Shown here in pieces: positions 37,591-49,854 of a DNA stretch of 52,665 nucleotides; the first letter of the stretch is position 1, and each line of letters begins with the position of its first letter. The notes beneath the pieces were generated by a model. That model made no database searches, was not told where the DNA came from, and saw only the letters and a list, made by a program, of their open reading frames with translations. The stretch comes from Dechloromonas sp. Its GTDB lineage: Bacteria; Pseudomonadota; Gammaproteobacteria; Burkholderiales; Rhodocyclaceae. The stretch is from assembly GCA_016790815.1 (NCBI GenBank), contig JAEUOG010000008.1:1-52665 (forward strand), written 5' to 3'. The translations under genes were made by a program, and so were the position numbers.

Positions 37591-37941
37591 TCAGAGCGAG
37601 CGTTCGATGATGACGCCGACGCGTTTGACGCCCGGCATCATGCCCAGCTTGGCCACCGAGACGCGTACCCAATGCACTGCGAAGGTTTCCAGCACGTAGG
37701 TCGCCACGTGCTCGGCCAGCGCCTCGATGAGATTGAAGTGCACGGCAGCCAGATCGGCGCGCAGGCGGTCGACAACCACGGAATAGTCGACCGTGTCGCG
37801 AATGTCGTCGCTGGCCCCGGCCGATGCGGTGGACACGCCGATCTGCAGTGAAATCTCGACCGTCTGCGGCATGGCCTTCTCGCGCGGATAGATGCCTATC
37901 CAGGTTTCGGCGCGCAGTTCTTCGAGGAAAATGATGTCCAT
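37591..37941 (-). CDS. folB: dihydroneopterin aldolase
   Basis: The 116-residue enzyme makes 6-hydroxymethyl-dihydropterin in folate synthesis. The blocks MDIIFLEELRAETWIGIYPREK and VDYSVVVDRL, and the C-terminal PGVKRVGVIIER strand are family-typical. I start at MDIIF; the frame is open far upstream through plsY but without support. It is divergent from plsY with 66 bases between, the common betaproteobacterial arrangement. Confidence 0.92.
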   Translation of the reverse strand: MDIIFLEELRAETWIGIYPREKAMPQTVEISLQIGVSTASAGASDDIRDTVDYSVVVDRLRADLAAVHFNLIEALAEHVATYVLETFAVHWVRVSVAKLGMMPGVKRVGVIIERSL

Positions 37942-38007
37942 GGCGTGGTCGACCGCAGCAGCGGTGTAAAATTTGGCGCGATTGTACCTCAGCGATAAAA
38001 ACGACCC

Positions 38008-38616
38008 ATGCAAAACGCGCTTGCTCCAGTTCTGGCCTTGTTGGCCGCCTACCTGCTCGGCTCCGTTCCCTTCGCCATGATTTCCTCGAAGCTCTTCGGC
38101 CTTGCCGACCCGCGCACCTACGGCTCGGGCAACCCCGGCGCCACCAACGTTCTGCGCAGCGGCAACAAGAAGGCGGCATTGTTCACGCTGATTGGCGATG
38201 CCCTGAAAGGCGCTGTCGCCATCATCGTCGCGCGCCAATTCGGTTTCAGCGACACCGTCATCGCCCTCGTCGCGCTGGCCGTCTTCCTCGGCCACCTTTA
38301 CCCTATTTTCCTCAAGTTCAAAGGCGGCAAGGGCGTCGCCACCGCCGCCGGCGTGCTGCTCGCCCTCGACCCTGTGCTCGGCCTGGCCGTCGCCGCAACC
38401 TGGGTGCTCGTCGCCTACGTTTCGCGCTACTCGTCGCTGGCCGCGCTCATTGCCGCCGCAGCCGCGCCCTTCTACGCCGCGCTGATGCACGGCGCGACCA
38501 ACCAGACCATCGTCGTCGGCATCCTCGGTATGGCGCTCATTGGCAAGCATTGGCAAAACATCCAGCGCCTCATGGCCGGGCAGGAGACGAAGATCGGTGG
38601 CAAGAAAAAAGCCTGA
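38008..38616 (+). CDS. plsY: glycerol-3-phosphate acyltransferase PlsY
   Basis: The 202-residue inner-membrane enzyme transfers acyl from acyl-phosphate to glycerol-3-phosphate. Five or so membrane segments are visible. Conserved motifs are GSVPFA, GSGNPGATNVLRSG and FKGGKGVATAAG. The length is standard. A strong terminator follows 20 bases after the stop. Confidence 0.95.
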   Translation: MQNALAPVLALLAAYLLGSVPFAMISSKLFGLADPRTYGSGNPGATNVLRSGNKKAALFTLIGDALKGAVAIIVARQFGFSDTVIALVALAVFLGHLYPIFLKFKGGKGVATAAGVLLALDPVLGLAVAATWVLVAYVSRYSSLAALIAAAAAPFYAALMHGATNQTIVVGILGMALIGKHWQNIQRLMAGQETKIGGKKKA

Positions 38617-38636
38617 ACCAGGCAGCCCCACAAACC

Positions 38637-38661
38637 ATGCCGGTTCGCCGGCATTTTTTTT
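38637..38661 (+). terminator. intrinsic terminator of plsY
   Basis: ATGCCGG and CCGGCAT pair around a TTCG tetraloop, followed by an unbroken T-run. Confidence 0.9.
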
Positions 38662-38671
38662 CGCCTGCGCG

Positions 38672-38712
38672 ATAGCAAAAGCCAATCCACCATATTCGAT
38701 CAATCGATTGGA
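38672..38712 (+). promoter_or_regulatory. OxyR-like operator candidate upstream of katG
   Basis: Four tetramers spaced by exactly seven bases (ATAG, CAAT, ATTC, CGAT) match the OxyR pattern ATAG/CTAT/ATAG/CTAT at 12 of 16 positions by my count. ATCAATCGATTGGA overlaps its end and is nearly identical to a site before the ZIP gene. Confidence 0.45.
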
Positions 38713-38782
38713 TCAATACCCATACGCTGCCTACACTGAGTTCATCAGGTCATTGCGACCTTGAAACTTTCAGGAGGCCAAC

Positions 38783-38875
38783 ATGATTTCAGATTTCATT
38801 GATCGCTGGTTCGACGAGTTGTCGGCCTGGGAACTGTGCGTCGACATCCTGGCCACCCTGCCCGACAATTTTTAA
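38783..38875 (+). CDS. 30-codon upstream ORF before katG
   Basis: AGGAGG lies six bases before the ATG, stronger than most sites in the window. The peptide begins MISDFIDRWFDELSAWELC and ends ATLPDNF, acidic and amphipathic with two tryptophans. It stops 30 bases before the katG ATG. It could be a small protein acting with KatG or a translational leader. I know of no named homologue. Confidence 0.5.
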   Translation: MISDFIDRWFDELSAWELCVDILATLPDNF

Positions 38876-41080
<2,205 letters not shown>

Positions 41081-41114
41081 AGGAAGGCGGCCACCCGCCG
41101 CGTGTAAACTCGCC

Positions 41115-41145
41115 CCCGGCGTGCCACTAAAATCGGTACGCCGGG
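41115..41145 (+). terminator. strong hairpin after katG
   Basis: CCCGGCGTGCC pairs with GGTACGCCGGG around nine bases. No T-run follows, so termination may need Rho or it may only stabilise the 3' end. Confidence 0.5.
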
Positions 41146-41206
41146 AACCAAGCGCAAACCTGTCCCTCAAAGCGCAACCTATAACCTCGAATCAATGGAG
41201 CAAACG

Positions 41207-41704
41207 ATGTCCCAAGTCACCCTCGGCGGCAACCCGATCGCCATCAACGGCACCTTCCCGCAAAAGGGCACTACCGCCCCGGCCTTCTCGCTGGTCGCCA
41301 AGGATCTCTCCGACGTCGCCCTCGCCAGCTTCGCCGGGAAGCGCAAGATCCTGAACATTTTCCCGAGTATCGACACGCCGACCTGCGCCACCTCCGTCCG
41401 CCAGTTCAACGCCAAGGCCAGCGGACTGCCGAATACCGTCGTCCTCTGCATCTCAGCCGACCTGCCCTTCGCTCAGGCCCGTTTCTGCGGCGCCGAAGGT
41501 CTGGATAACGTCGTCACCCTGTCCACGCTGCGCGGCCGCGAATTCATCGAAGCCTACGGCGTCGCAATCGGCAGCGGCCCGCTGGTCGGCCTGACCGCCC
41601 GCGCCGTCGTCGTTATCGACGAAAACGACAAGGTGATCCACAGCCAACTGGTCGGCGAAATCAAGGACGAACCCGATTACACAGCAGCACTCGCCGCACT
41701 CTGA
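41207..41704 (+). CDS. tpx: thiol peroxidase
   Basis: The 165-residue atypical 2-Cys peroxiredoxin has the peroxidatic cysteine in [14 protein letters not shown] near residue 60 and the resolving cysteine in [11 protein letters not shown] near 94. It reduces alkyl and hydrogen peroxides with thioredoxin. GGAG precedes the ATG at 41207; an ATG at 41195 is less likely. It follows katG, so two peroxide-removing enzymes are adjacent. Confidence 0.94.
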   Translation: MSQVTLGGNPIAINGTFPQKGTTAPAFSLVAKDLSDVALASFAGKRKILNIFPSIDTPTCATSVRQFNAKASGLPNTVVLCISADLPFAQARFCGAEGLDNVVTLSTLRGREFIEAYGVAIGSGPLVGLTARAVVVIDENDKVIHSQLVGEIKDEPDYTAALAAL

Positions 41705-41819
41705 TTGGATGAATTTCCGGCCGCCCGGGCCAACCCGGCGGTCGGGCAGCAATTAAACGCCTGATACGGGATGGCAAAAACCATCACAACAAGGGAAGAC
41801 TGTTCGGGAAACCGGGCTT

Positions 41820-41850
41820 GCTGCGGTCAACCAGAAAAAACGGCCAAAAT
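41820..41850 (-). repeat. dispersed 31-bp repeat, copy E
   Basis: On the minus strand it reads ATTTTGGCCGTTTTTT then CTGGTTGACCGCAGC. It starts nine bases past the tsaD stop in the direction of tsaD transcription. Confidence 0.75.
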
Positions 41851-41859
41851 TGAAATGCG

Positions 41860-42891
41860 TTATTTGGCGCCGGACGACATTTCCATCAGAGGCCAGCGCG
41901 GCTGGATGGCAAAAGCACCGGCCGGCTTGGCTGGCGTGCCGGTCTGAAGGCGCAGGCAACCGGCGAGGGCGATCATCGCGCCGTTGTCGGTGCAGAATTC
42001 CAGTTCCGGGTAATAAACATCAAAGCGCTTGCGGCGCGCCTCGTCATTCAGCATCGCGCGCAGTTGCTTGTTGGCCCCCACGCCACCAGCCACCACCAGT
42101 TGCTTGAGGCCGGTCTGTTTCATCGCCTTCAGTGACTTCTTGACCAGCACCTCGACGATGGCCTCCTGAAAAGCCCTCGCCGCGTCGGCCTTGAACGCGT
42201 CGCTCATATCCTCGGCGTGCTCGCGGACCAGCGTCAGCACGGCCGTCTTCAGGCCGGAAAAACTGAAACTCAGATCACCCGAATGCAGCATCGGCCGTGG
42301 CAATTCATACACGCCCGGCGTTCCCAGCTCAGCCAGCTTCGATAGCAAGGCACCACCGGGATACGGCAGGCCGAGCAGCTTGGCGCTCTTGTCGAAAGCC
42401 TCGCCGGCGGCATCGTCGAGCGTTTCGCCGAGCAATTCGTACTCGCCGACGCCGGTTACCTTCATCAACTGCGTGTGGCCGCCGGAGACCAGCAGGGCCA
42501 CGAACGGAAAGGTCGGCGGGGTGCTCGACAGCAAGGGCGATAGCAAATGCCCTTCGAGGTGATGCACCGGAATGGTCGGCTTGTCGATGGCCAGCGCCAA
42601 TGCCTCGGCAAAAGCGCAGCCGACGAGCAAAGCCCCGGCCAGCCCCGGGCCGCGCGTATAGGCCACGGCATCGACATCATCCAGCGAGCGATTGCCCTGC
42701 GCCAGCGCCCCGCGCAGCAGGGGCACGACGCGCCGGATGTGGTCGCGCGAGGCCAACTCGGGCACGACACCGCCGTACTCGGCATGCATCGCCACCTGCG
42801 AATGAAGGGTGTGCGCGAGCAAGCCGGCTTCGCTGTCGTAGAGCGCAATACCGGTTTCGTCGCAGGAGGACTCAACACCGAGGACTAACAT
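41860..42891 (-). CDS. tsaD: tRNA N6-threonylcarbamoyladenosine transferase TsaD
   Basis: The 343-residue ASKHA-fold enzyme installs t6A37 on ANN-decoding tRNAs. Blocks are [19 protein letters not shown], the metal-binding HxxxH in [24 protein letters not shown] and [12 protein letters not shown]. The start at 42891 gives the canonical N-terminus; the frame is open to 42921. It is divergent from rpsU, the common proteobacterial arrangement. Confidence 0.95.
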   Translation of the reverse strand: MLVLGVESSCDETGIALYDSEAGLLAHTLHSQVAMHAEYGGVVPELASRDHIRRVVPLLRGALAQGNRSLDDVDAVAYTRGPGLAGALLVGCAFAEALALAIDKPTIPVHHLEGHLLSPLLSSTPPTFPFVALLVSGGHTQLMKVTGVGEYELLGETLDDAAGEAFDKSAKLLGLPYPGGALLSKLAELGTPGVYELPRPMLHSGDLSFSFSGLKTAVLTLVREHAEDMSDAFKADAARAFQEAIVEVLVKKSLKAMKQTGLKQLVVAGGVGANKQLRAMLNDEARRKRFDVYYPELEFCTDNGAMIALAGCLRLQTGTPAKPAGAFAIQPRWPLMEMSSGAK

Positions 42892-42909
42892 GGGCGCCCA
42901 TTTTAACAC

Positions 42910-42939
42910 TTGGATCAACAAGGATTTTTCGCATATACT
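42910..42939 (+). promoter_or_regulatory. promoter candidate of the rpsU-dnaG-rpoD operon
   Basis: TTGGAT (42910-42915) and TATACT (42934-42939) are separated by 18 bases. A CGCAAA/TTTGCG inverted repeat lies in the leader that follows. Confidence 0.5.
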
Positions 42940-43030
42940 GCTCGGCTACCCGCAAAATCTGCGGAACAAAATTTGCGCGTACTGCCTTTTACTTGACCTG
43001 GCAGGCGCCTAACGGAAGGGGGTGATTTAT

Positions 43031-43243
43031 ATGCCGAACATTCGTGTCAAGGAAAATGAGCCGTTCGAAGTTGCTATCCGCCGCTTCAAGCGCACGGTCG
43101 AAAAGACTGGCCTGCTGACCGAGCTGCGTGCCCGTGAGTTTTACGAAAAGCCCACCGCCGAACGCAAGCGTAAGGCTGCCGCTGCTGTCAAACGCCAGCA
43201 CAAGCGCCTCCGTAGCCTGACCCTGCCGCCGAAACTTTTCTAA
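43031..43243 (+). CDS. rpsU: ribosomal protein bS21
   Basis: The 70-residue basic protein begins [21 protein letters not shown] and has [20 protein letters not shown], standard for bS21, which helps start-site binding on the 30S subunit. AAGGGGGTG precedes the ATG. It heads the macromolecular-synthesis operon, and a terminator follows, so bS21 can be made in excess over DnaG and RpoD. Confidence 0.97.
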   Translation: MPNIRVKENEPFEVAIRRFKRTVEKTGLLTELRAREFYEKPTAERKRKAAAAVKRQHKRLRSLTLPPKLF

Positions 43244-43268
43244 TCAGAAAAATTTCGCCGCACAAAAG

Positions 43269-43300
43269 AGCCGCCAGCCTTAACAGCCGGCGGCTTTTTT
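43269..43300 (+). terminator. intrinsic terminator/attenuator after rpsU
   Basis: AGCCGCC pairs with GGCGGCT, followed by six T. Partial read-through would supply yqeY, dnaG and rpoD. Confidence 0.8.
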
Positions 43301-43325
43301 CTTTGAATTTCCGAAAAGATCGACC

Positions 43326-43772
43326 ATGAGCCTCAAAGCACGCATCACCGAAGACATGAAAACGGCCATGAAGGCCAAGGAGTCGGCCAGGCTGAGCGCT
43401 ATTCGTCTGCTGCTCGCCGCCGTCAAGCAGAAGGAAGTCGACGAACGCGTCGAACTCGATGACAACGCCGTCATCGCCGTTATCGAAAAACTGACCAAGC
43501 AACGCAAGGACAGCGTCAACCAGTACGAAGCCGCCGGCCGTCAGGAGCTGGCTGATGCCGAAAAATTCGAGATCGCCGTCCTCGCCGTCTACCTACCGGA
43601 AAAAATGAGCACCGAAGAAACAGCCGCCGCCGTGGCCGCCGCTGTCGCCCAAACCGGCGCCAAGGGCCCTGCCGACATGGGAAAACTCATGGCCGTCCTC
43701 AAGCCGCGCCTGGCCGGCAAGGCCGATATGGCGGAAGTCTCAAAACTGGTCAAGGCCGCGCTGGCCGGCTGA
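43326..43772 (+). CDS. GatB/YqeY domain protein
   Basis: The 148-residue helical protein has the YqeY blocks MKTAMKAKESARLSAIRLLLAA and ESVNQ-like RKDSVNQYEAAGRQELADAE, with a C-terminal tail-like helical domain (GPADMGKLMAVLKPRLAGKAD). It resembles the tRNA-contacting part of GatB; the exact role is unclear. Its place between rpsU and dnaG is conserved in many bacteria. Confidence 0.9.
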   Translation: MSLKARITEDMKTAMKAKESARLSAIRLLLAAVKQKEVDERVELDDNAVIAVIEKLTKQRKDSVNQYEAAGRQELADAEKFEIAVLAVYLPEKMSTEETAAAVAAAVAQTGAKGPADMGKLMAVLKPRLAGKADMAEVSKLVKAALAG

Positions 43773-43781
43773 GTTGCAACG

Positions 43782-45518
<1,737 letters not shown>

Positions 45519-45522
45519 GTTG

Positions 45523-45531
45523 TGGTAAAAT
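45523..45531 (+). promoter_or_regulatory. extended -10 promoter candidate for rpoD
   Basis: TGGTAAAAT directly after the dnaG stop has the TGN extension. An internal rpoD promoter at this position is usual in proteobacteria. Confidence 0.4.
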
Positions 45532-45564
45532 TTATGGTTTTCTCGAATTCTATGGATCGTGTGC

Positions 45565-47538
45565 ATGGCTAAGGCAAAAGACCCCGCAAAGGAAGCCCCG
45601 AAGGCTCGCATCAGCAAGGCCAAGGAGAAGGCCGCCGAGAAGGCGCTGCTCCAGGGCCAGATGGCTGAAGTTCCAGAACCGCTTGATGCCGAAGCGCGCA
45701 AAACCCGCCTCAAGACCCTCATCAAGCTGGGCAAGGAGCGCGGCTACCTGACCTACGCCGAAATCAACGACCACCTGCCGGACGATGTCGTCGATGCCGA
45801 AAGCATCGAAGCGATCATTTCCACCTTCAGCGAAATGAGCATCCAGGTTTTCGACGAAGCCCCGGCAGCCGAAGACCTGCTGATGTCGGACACGGCAGCC
45901 GTTGCCGCCGACGACGAAGAAGTCGAAGCGCAGGCCGAACAGGCCCTGTCCACAGTCGATTCCGAATTTGGCCGCACCACCGACCCTGTCCGCATGTACA
46001 TGCGCGAAATGGGCACCGTTGAACTTCTCACCCGCGAAGGCGAAATCGAGATCGCCAAGCGCATCGAGGAAGGCCTGAAGCACATGATTCAGGCGATTTC
46101 CGCCTGCCCGACCACGATTTCCGACATCCTCGACATGGCCGCCAAGGTCGAGAGCGACGAGATGCGCATCGACGAACTGGTCGATGGCCTGATCGACCCG
46201 AATGCCACTGAAGAGGTCACCGCCGCCCCGGAAATGCCCGAGACCGACGACGAAGACGAAGACGGCGAGGGTGAGGACGATGAAGGTGGTGCTGGCGCCG
46301 CTTCTGCCTCGCTGCTACAGCTCAAGACCGATGCCCTGGAGCGCTTCAAGGTCATCAAGAGCGTACATGCCAAGATGCAGAAAATGCTCGCGAGCAAGGG
46401 CCCGCACGACAAGGCTTACCTCAAGCTGCAGCAACAGATTTCCGACGAACTGCTGAACATCCGTTTCACGTCGCGCTCGATCGAACGTCTGTGCGACAGC
46501 GTGCGCGGCATGGTCGAGCAGATTCGTGGCTCCGAGCGCAAGATTCAGCAAATCTGCGTCGACCGGGTCAAGATGCCGCGCCCGCATTTCATTCAGACCT
46601 TCCCGGGCAAGGAAACCACGCTGGAATGGGTGGACGGCGAAATCGCCGCCGCCCCCAAGACCTACCTGGCGATCCTGACCCGCTGCGCCCCGGACATCAA
46701 GGAAGAGCAGAAGAAACTGATCGCCCTTCAGGATCGCATCGGCATTCCGCTCAAGGACCTCAAGGACATCAACAAGCAGATGTCGACCGGTGAAGCCAAG
46801 GCGCGCCGCGCCAAGCGCGAAATGACCGAAGCCAACCTGCGCCTGGTCATCTCGATTGCCAAAAAATACACCAACCGCGGCCTGCAGTTCCTCGATCTGA
46901 TCCAGGAAGGCAACATCGGCCTCATGAAAGCGGTGGACAAGTTCGAATACCGCCGCGGCTACAAGTTCTCCACTTACGCCACGTGGTGGATCCGCCAGGC
47001 GATCACCCGCTCCATCGCCGACCAGGCGCGGACCATCCGGATTCCGGTGCACATGATCGAAACGATCAACAAGATGAACCGGATCAGCCGCCAGATCCTG
47101 CAGGAAACAGGTGCCGAACCCGATCCGGCGACACTCGCCAAGAAGATGGACATGCCGGAAGACAAGATTCGCAAGATCATGAAGATTTCCAAGGAACCCA
47201 TCTCCATGGAAACCCCGATCGGCGACGACGACGATTCACATCTTGGCGATTTCATCGAAGATCAGCTGACGCTGGCCCCGGCCGATGCGGCGATGTACTC
47301 CAGCCTGCGCGGCGTCACCAAGGAAATCCTCGACACGCTGACAACGAGGGAAGCCAAGGTCCTGCGCATGCGCTTCGGCATCGAAATGAACACCGACCAC
47401 ACGCTTGAAGAAGTCGGCAAACAGTTCGACGTCACCCGCGAGCGTATCCGTCAAATAGAAGCGAAGGCGCTGCGCAAACTGCGTCATCCGACCCGTTCCG
47501 ACAAGCTGCGCAGCTTCCTGGACCAAAACGGCAATTAA
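45565..47538 (+). CDS. rpoD: RNA polymerase sigma-70 factor RpoD
   Basis: The 657-residue primary sigma has region 1.1 ([22 protein letters not shown]), an acidic linker (about 210-245), region 2 with [39 protein letters not shown], region 3, and region 4 with ENTDHT-like [29 protein letters not shown]. It starts at ATG 45565 with a GTG at 45559 as alternative. The basic N-terminal extension ([20 protein letters not shown]) is longer than in Escherichia coli. tRNA-Ile2 follows only eight bases after the stop. Confidence 0.96.
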   Translation: MAKAKDPAKEAPKARISKAKEKAAEKALLQGQMAEVPEPLDAEARKTRLKTLIKLGKERGYLTYAEINDHLPDDVVDAESIEAIISTFSEMSIQVFDEAPAAEDLLMSDTAAVAADDEEVEAQAEQALSTVDSEFGRTTDPVRMYMREMGTVELLTREGEIEIAKRIEEGLKHMIQAISACPTTISDILDMAAKVESDEMRIDELVDGLIDPNATEEVTAAPEMPETDDEDEDGEGEDDEGGAGAASASLLQLKTDALERFKVIKSVHAKMQKMLASKGPHDKAYLKLQQQISDELLNIRFTSRSIERLCDSVRGMVEQIRGSERKIQQICVDRVKMPRPHFIQTFPGKETTLEWVDGEIAAAPKTYLAILTRCAPDIKEEQKKLIALQDRIGIPLKDLKDINKQMSTGEAKARRAKREMTEANLRLVISIAKKYTNRGLQFLDLIQEGNIGLMKAVDKFEYRRGYKFSTYATWWIRQAITRSIADQARTIRIPVHMIETINKMNRISRQILQETGAEPDPATLAKKMDMPEDKIRKIMKISKEPISMETPIGDDDDSHLGDFIEDQLTLAPADAAMYSSLRGVTKEILDTLTTREAKVLRMRFGIEMNTDHTLEEVGKQFDVTRERIRQIEAKALRKLRHPTRSDKLRSFLDQNGN

Positions 47539-47545
47539 AGTTTCC

Positions 47546-47622
47546 GGGCCTGTAGCTCAGTTGGTTAGAGCAGAGGACTCATAATCCTTTGGTCCACGGT
47601 TCAAGTCCGTGCAGGCCCACCA
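47546..47622 (+). tRNA. tRNA-Ile2 (anticodon CAT, lysidine type)
   Basis: The 77-nt cloverleaf begins GGGCCTGTAGCTCAG and ends CAGGCCCACCA. The anticodon loop is CTCATAA within GGACTCATAATCC, matching the Ile2 anticodon arm where C34 is changed to lysidine. The acceptor GGGCCTG/CAGGCCC and the T arm pair fully. It directly follows rpoD and may be co-transcribed with it. tRNA-Met is the alternative. Confidence 0.88.
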
Positions 47623-47755
47623 ATTTGTAGTTCTGCGCCCAACCCTTCGGGGTTGGCCAGATGTTTCAGACGCACCCGGCAGGCACTTTGATTTCAGCGT
47701 TTTGGCTGCTTCGGAGTGGCAGGTTTTTTAGGTATTTTTTGCAAAGGCATTCGAC

Positions 47756-48007
47756 ATGAACACAGAATCCATCCTCACGCACCTCAAGAAGCATGGCCAG
47801 TTGCTTGATGCGGATATCGCCAAGGGCACGGGCATTGCGCTGTCGGATGTTCGCACATCGATCCTCGAACTGTCCGCCCAAAAAGCCATTTCGGTATGCA
47901 GCATGACGACGTTCAAGAATGGCACGCCGACCGAAGGGATGTTCTGCCGCGTTTCCGGCTACATGCCGTCTGCCGCCCCGGGCCGCAAGCCAGGCGTCAA
48001 GACCTGA
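47756..48007 (+). CDS. small winged-helix-like DNA-binding protein, 83 aa
   Basis: The N-terminal two thirds fit a winged helix-turn-helix (ILTHLKKHGQLLDADIAKGTG, LSDVRTSILELSAQKAI), followed by a short basic tail (PGRKPGVKT). It could be a regulator or nucleoid-associated accessory protein. I cannot name the family. A convergent hairpin at 48019-48042 separates it from arfB. Confidence 0.65.
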   Translation: MNTESILTHLKKHGQLLDADIAKGTGIALSDVRTSILELSAQKAISVCSMTTFKNGTPTEGMFCRVSGYMPSAAPGRKPGVKT

Positions 48008-48018
48008 GATACTGACAG

Positions 48019-48042
48019 CGGGGGTCGGCCAGGCCGCCCCCG
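48019..48042. terminator. GC-rich bidirectional hairpin between convergent genes
   Basis: CGGGGGTCGGCC pairs with GGCCGCCCCCG around a single A with one mismatch. No clear T-run is present. Confidence 0.45.
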
Positions 48043-48052
48043 AATTTCCTTG

Positions 48053-48454
48053 CTATTCAGTGACGCGGCCGCGCATTAGTTTTACCTGGCCACGTTTTAT
48101 TTTGCTCTCGATTCGCTTGCGCTGTGCGTTTCGGCTGGGCTTGGTCGGCCGCCGCACGGCTGGCACAAAGGCCGCAGAGGCAATCAATTCGCGCAGGCGA
48201 ACCAGCCCGTCTTCGCGGTTGCGCTCAAGGCTGCGATGTTTTTGCGCCTTGATGACGACGATGCCGTCGCTGCTGATCCGCTGATCACGCATGGCCCGCA
48301 GCTTTTCCTTGATTTCGTCGGGCAGGCTGGAGGCCGCAATATCGAAGCGCAGATGCACTGCGTTCGACACCTTGTTGACGTTCTGACCGCCAGCCCCTTG
48401 CGCGCGGATGGCAGTGAACTCAACTTCGCTCTCATTGAGGACAACGACGCTCAT
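48053..48454 (-). CDS. arfB: alternative ribosome-rescue factor ArfB (YaeJ)
   Basis: The 133-residue release-factor-like protein has the GGQ loop in RAQGAGGQNVNKVSNAVHLRF and a basic C-terminal tail (RNAQRKRIESKIKRGQVKLM) that enters the empty mRNA channel. It hydrolyses peptidyl-tRNA on stalled ribosomes. Codon-recognition domains are absent, as expected. Its start overlaps the stop of the anti-sigma gene by four bases. Confidence 0.93.
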   Translation of the reverse strand: MSVVVLNESEVEFTAIRAQGAGGQNVNKVSNAVHLRFDIAASSLPDEIKEKLRAMRDQRISSDGIVVIKAQKHRSLERNREDGLVRLRELIASAAFVPAVRRPTKPSRNAQRKRIESKIKRGQVKLMRGRVTE

Positions 48455-49260
48455 TTTCTTGCTTCTAGCTGGTCATAGACAGCCGTGGCTACTTTGGCCA
48501 GTTCGCCCTTGTCCAGTCCCGCCGACAGGGCGTAACCAAACTTGCCGTCGACCCAGTAGAAAACATTGACCTGGCCTTCACGGGCAAAACGGAACCCGGT
48601 TTCCGGTTGGGCTGCATTTTCGGTAGTGACGTACAGCGTCATGCGCTGACCATTGGCGTCCTGGTACATGAACTGGGCGACCGGGCCAGTATTGCCGGGA
48701 AGCAGGCGGCCGCCGACGAGTTCGTAGCCGACAGTGCCGAGCTTGGGCGGACTGACCGGCGTCCCAAGGCGCTTGGACAACCATTTGACCAGAGCCTCTT
48801 CCTGATCGGCCGCGACCTCGACAGGACGACGCGCATCCGGACTGTAGACCACGTGGGCCACCGCCGCCTGCCGGAAGAGCGGCACGCCAGTCGCGATGCG
48901 CTCGGCACTCTGGTACTGGCCATGCCCCAGCCAGCCGGCGACGCCACCGAGCGCTGCGACGAGCAGGCCCGCCGCAATGCGTTGCAGCGACCACCATTTC
49001 AAATTTGGCTGTTTTTCCCGGTCGACCGCAGCAATGAGCGGTTGGACGGCCAGCGCATGGAGTTTATCGGGCAAAGGCTCGGCGAGCACCGGATCAAACA
49101 ACGCCTTCAGCGACTGCTTTTGGGCCAGATAAGCCTGAACCCGCTCGCCGTCCTCCGGGCATTCGGCCAGCCAAGTGTCGACCTCGGCCCTCCGTGACGG
49201 CGTCAACGCGCCATCCACGTAAGCATGCAGGTCGTCTTCGGTAATCTTGAGCGGGCTCAT
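48451..49260 (-). CDS. anti-sigma factor, membrane-anchored
   Basis: The 269-residue protein starts with an anti-sigma domain (ITEDDLHAYVDGALTPSRRAEV, about 1-60). It lacks the H...CxxC zinc site, so it is a non-zinc type. A membrane segment is at about 95-112 (IAAGLLVAALGGVAGWLG), followed by a periplasmic domain of about 150 residues. It overlaps the sigma gene upstream by four bases and should hold that sigma inactive. A copy of the dispersed repeat lies in its coding sequence between the anti-sigma domain and the membrane segment (49001-49033). Confidence 0.87.
   Translation of the reverse strand: MSPLKITEDDLHAYVDGALTPSRRAEVDTWLAECPEDGERVQAYLAQKQSLKALFDPVLAEPLPDKLHALAVQPLIAAVDREKQPNLKWWSLQRIAAGLLVAALGGVAGWLGHGQYQSAERIATGVPLFRQAAVAHVVYSPDARRPVEVAADQEEALVKWLSKRLGTPVSPPKLGTVGYELVGGRLLPGNTGPVAQFMYQDANGQRMTLYVTTENAAQPETGFRFAREGQVNVFYWVDGKFGYALSAGLDKGELAKVATAVYDQLEARK
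49001..49033 (+). repeat. dispersed 31-bp repeat, copy F, inside the anti-sigma gene
   Basis: The copy reads AAATTTGGCTGTTTTTC then CCGGTCGACCGCAGCA. Read on the other strand it encodes the linker AAVDREKQPNLK of the anti-sigma factor, in frame. Confidence 0.65.
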
Positions 49261-49757
49261 CGCACGACCCTCAAATTGGCAGCTGGCTTCTGGCCTTCCA
49301 TAATCTGTCGCAGCCGCTCGCGTCCGCGCGACAGGCGTGACATGACGGTGCCGATCGGAATGCCGAGTGCGGCAGCAATGTCGGCATAACTCATTTCCTC
49401 CAGCGCCACGAGCAACAGCACCTCGCGCTGATCATCCGGCAACTGGCGAAGGGCCGATTCGAGATCCATCACTTCAAGACGGTCAGTTTGGGTTGCGCGT
49501 GTCGACACGTCACAGGCATCGTCGCCCAGTGAATGGGTTGTCAACGTGCCGCGGCGCAATTGATCGACACGCAAGTTGTGCATGATGCCGAACAACCAGG
49601 CGCGCAAGTCGCTACCCACCCGCCATTGGGCAATTCGGCTCCAGGCACGCTCGAGGGTGTCCTGCACGAGATCGTCAGCCGCCGCGCGATCACCGAGCAT
49701 CGCCCGCGCATAGCGACGCAGGCGGGGTAACTCGGTAATGATCGTGCGGCTGTCCAT
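49257..49757 (-). CDS. ECF-type RNA polymerase sigma factor
   Basis: The 166-residue sigma has region 2 (RYARAMLGDRAAADDLVQDTLERAW, DLRAWLFGIMHNLRVDQLRR) and region 4 (LPDDQREVLLLVALEEMSYADIAAALGIPIGTVMSRLSRGRERL). The gene overlaps its anti-sigma by four bases and lies 97 bases downstream of the lipoprotein gene on the same strand. A probable ECF promoter precedes that lipoprotein gene, suggesting autoregulation of the whole unit. Confidence 0.92.
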   Translation of the reverse strand: MDSRTIITELPRLRRYARAMLGDRAAADDLVQDTLERAWSRIAQWRVGSDLRAWLFGIMHNLRVDQLRRGTLTTHSLGDDACDVSTRATQTDRLEVMDLESALRQLPDDQREVLLLVALEEMSYADIAAALGIPIGTVMSRLSRGRERLRQIMEGQKPAANLRVVR

Positions 49758-49854
49758 TCAGACAATTCCCCGATTCACCCGACTGTTATGCGAATGCGAG
49801 GCCTCCGCATCATTCGCTTGGCCGACGCAGGTCATGCCCTGGCAGGCCGAGGGA

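Noticed and set aside
37943-37981. GGTCGACCGCAGCAGC near AAAATTTGGCG in the folB-plsY intergenic region as another repeat copy
   Set aside because: The two halves are in the wrong order and there is no T6 tract between them. The palindrome half lies in the folB start region and may be coincidence.
47623-47755. CCAACCC-TTCG-GGGTTGG hairpin after tRNA-Ile2 as an intrinsic terminator
   Set aside because: The stem is good but no T-run follows it. The later TTTTTT near 47725 has only a weak stem, so I do not assign a defined terminator.
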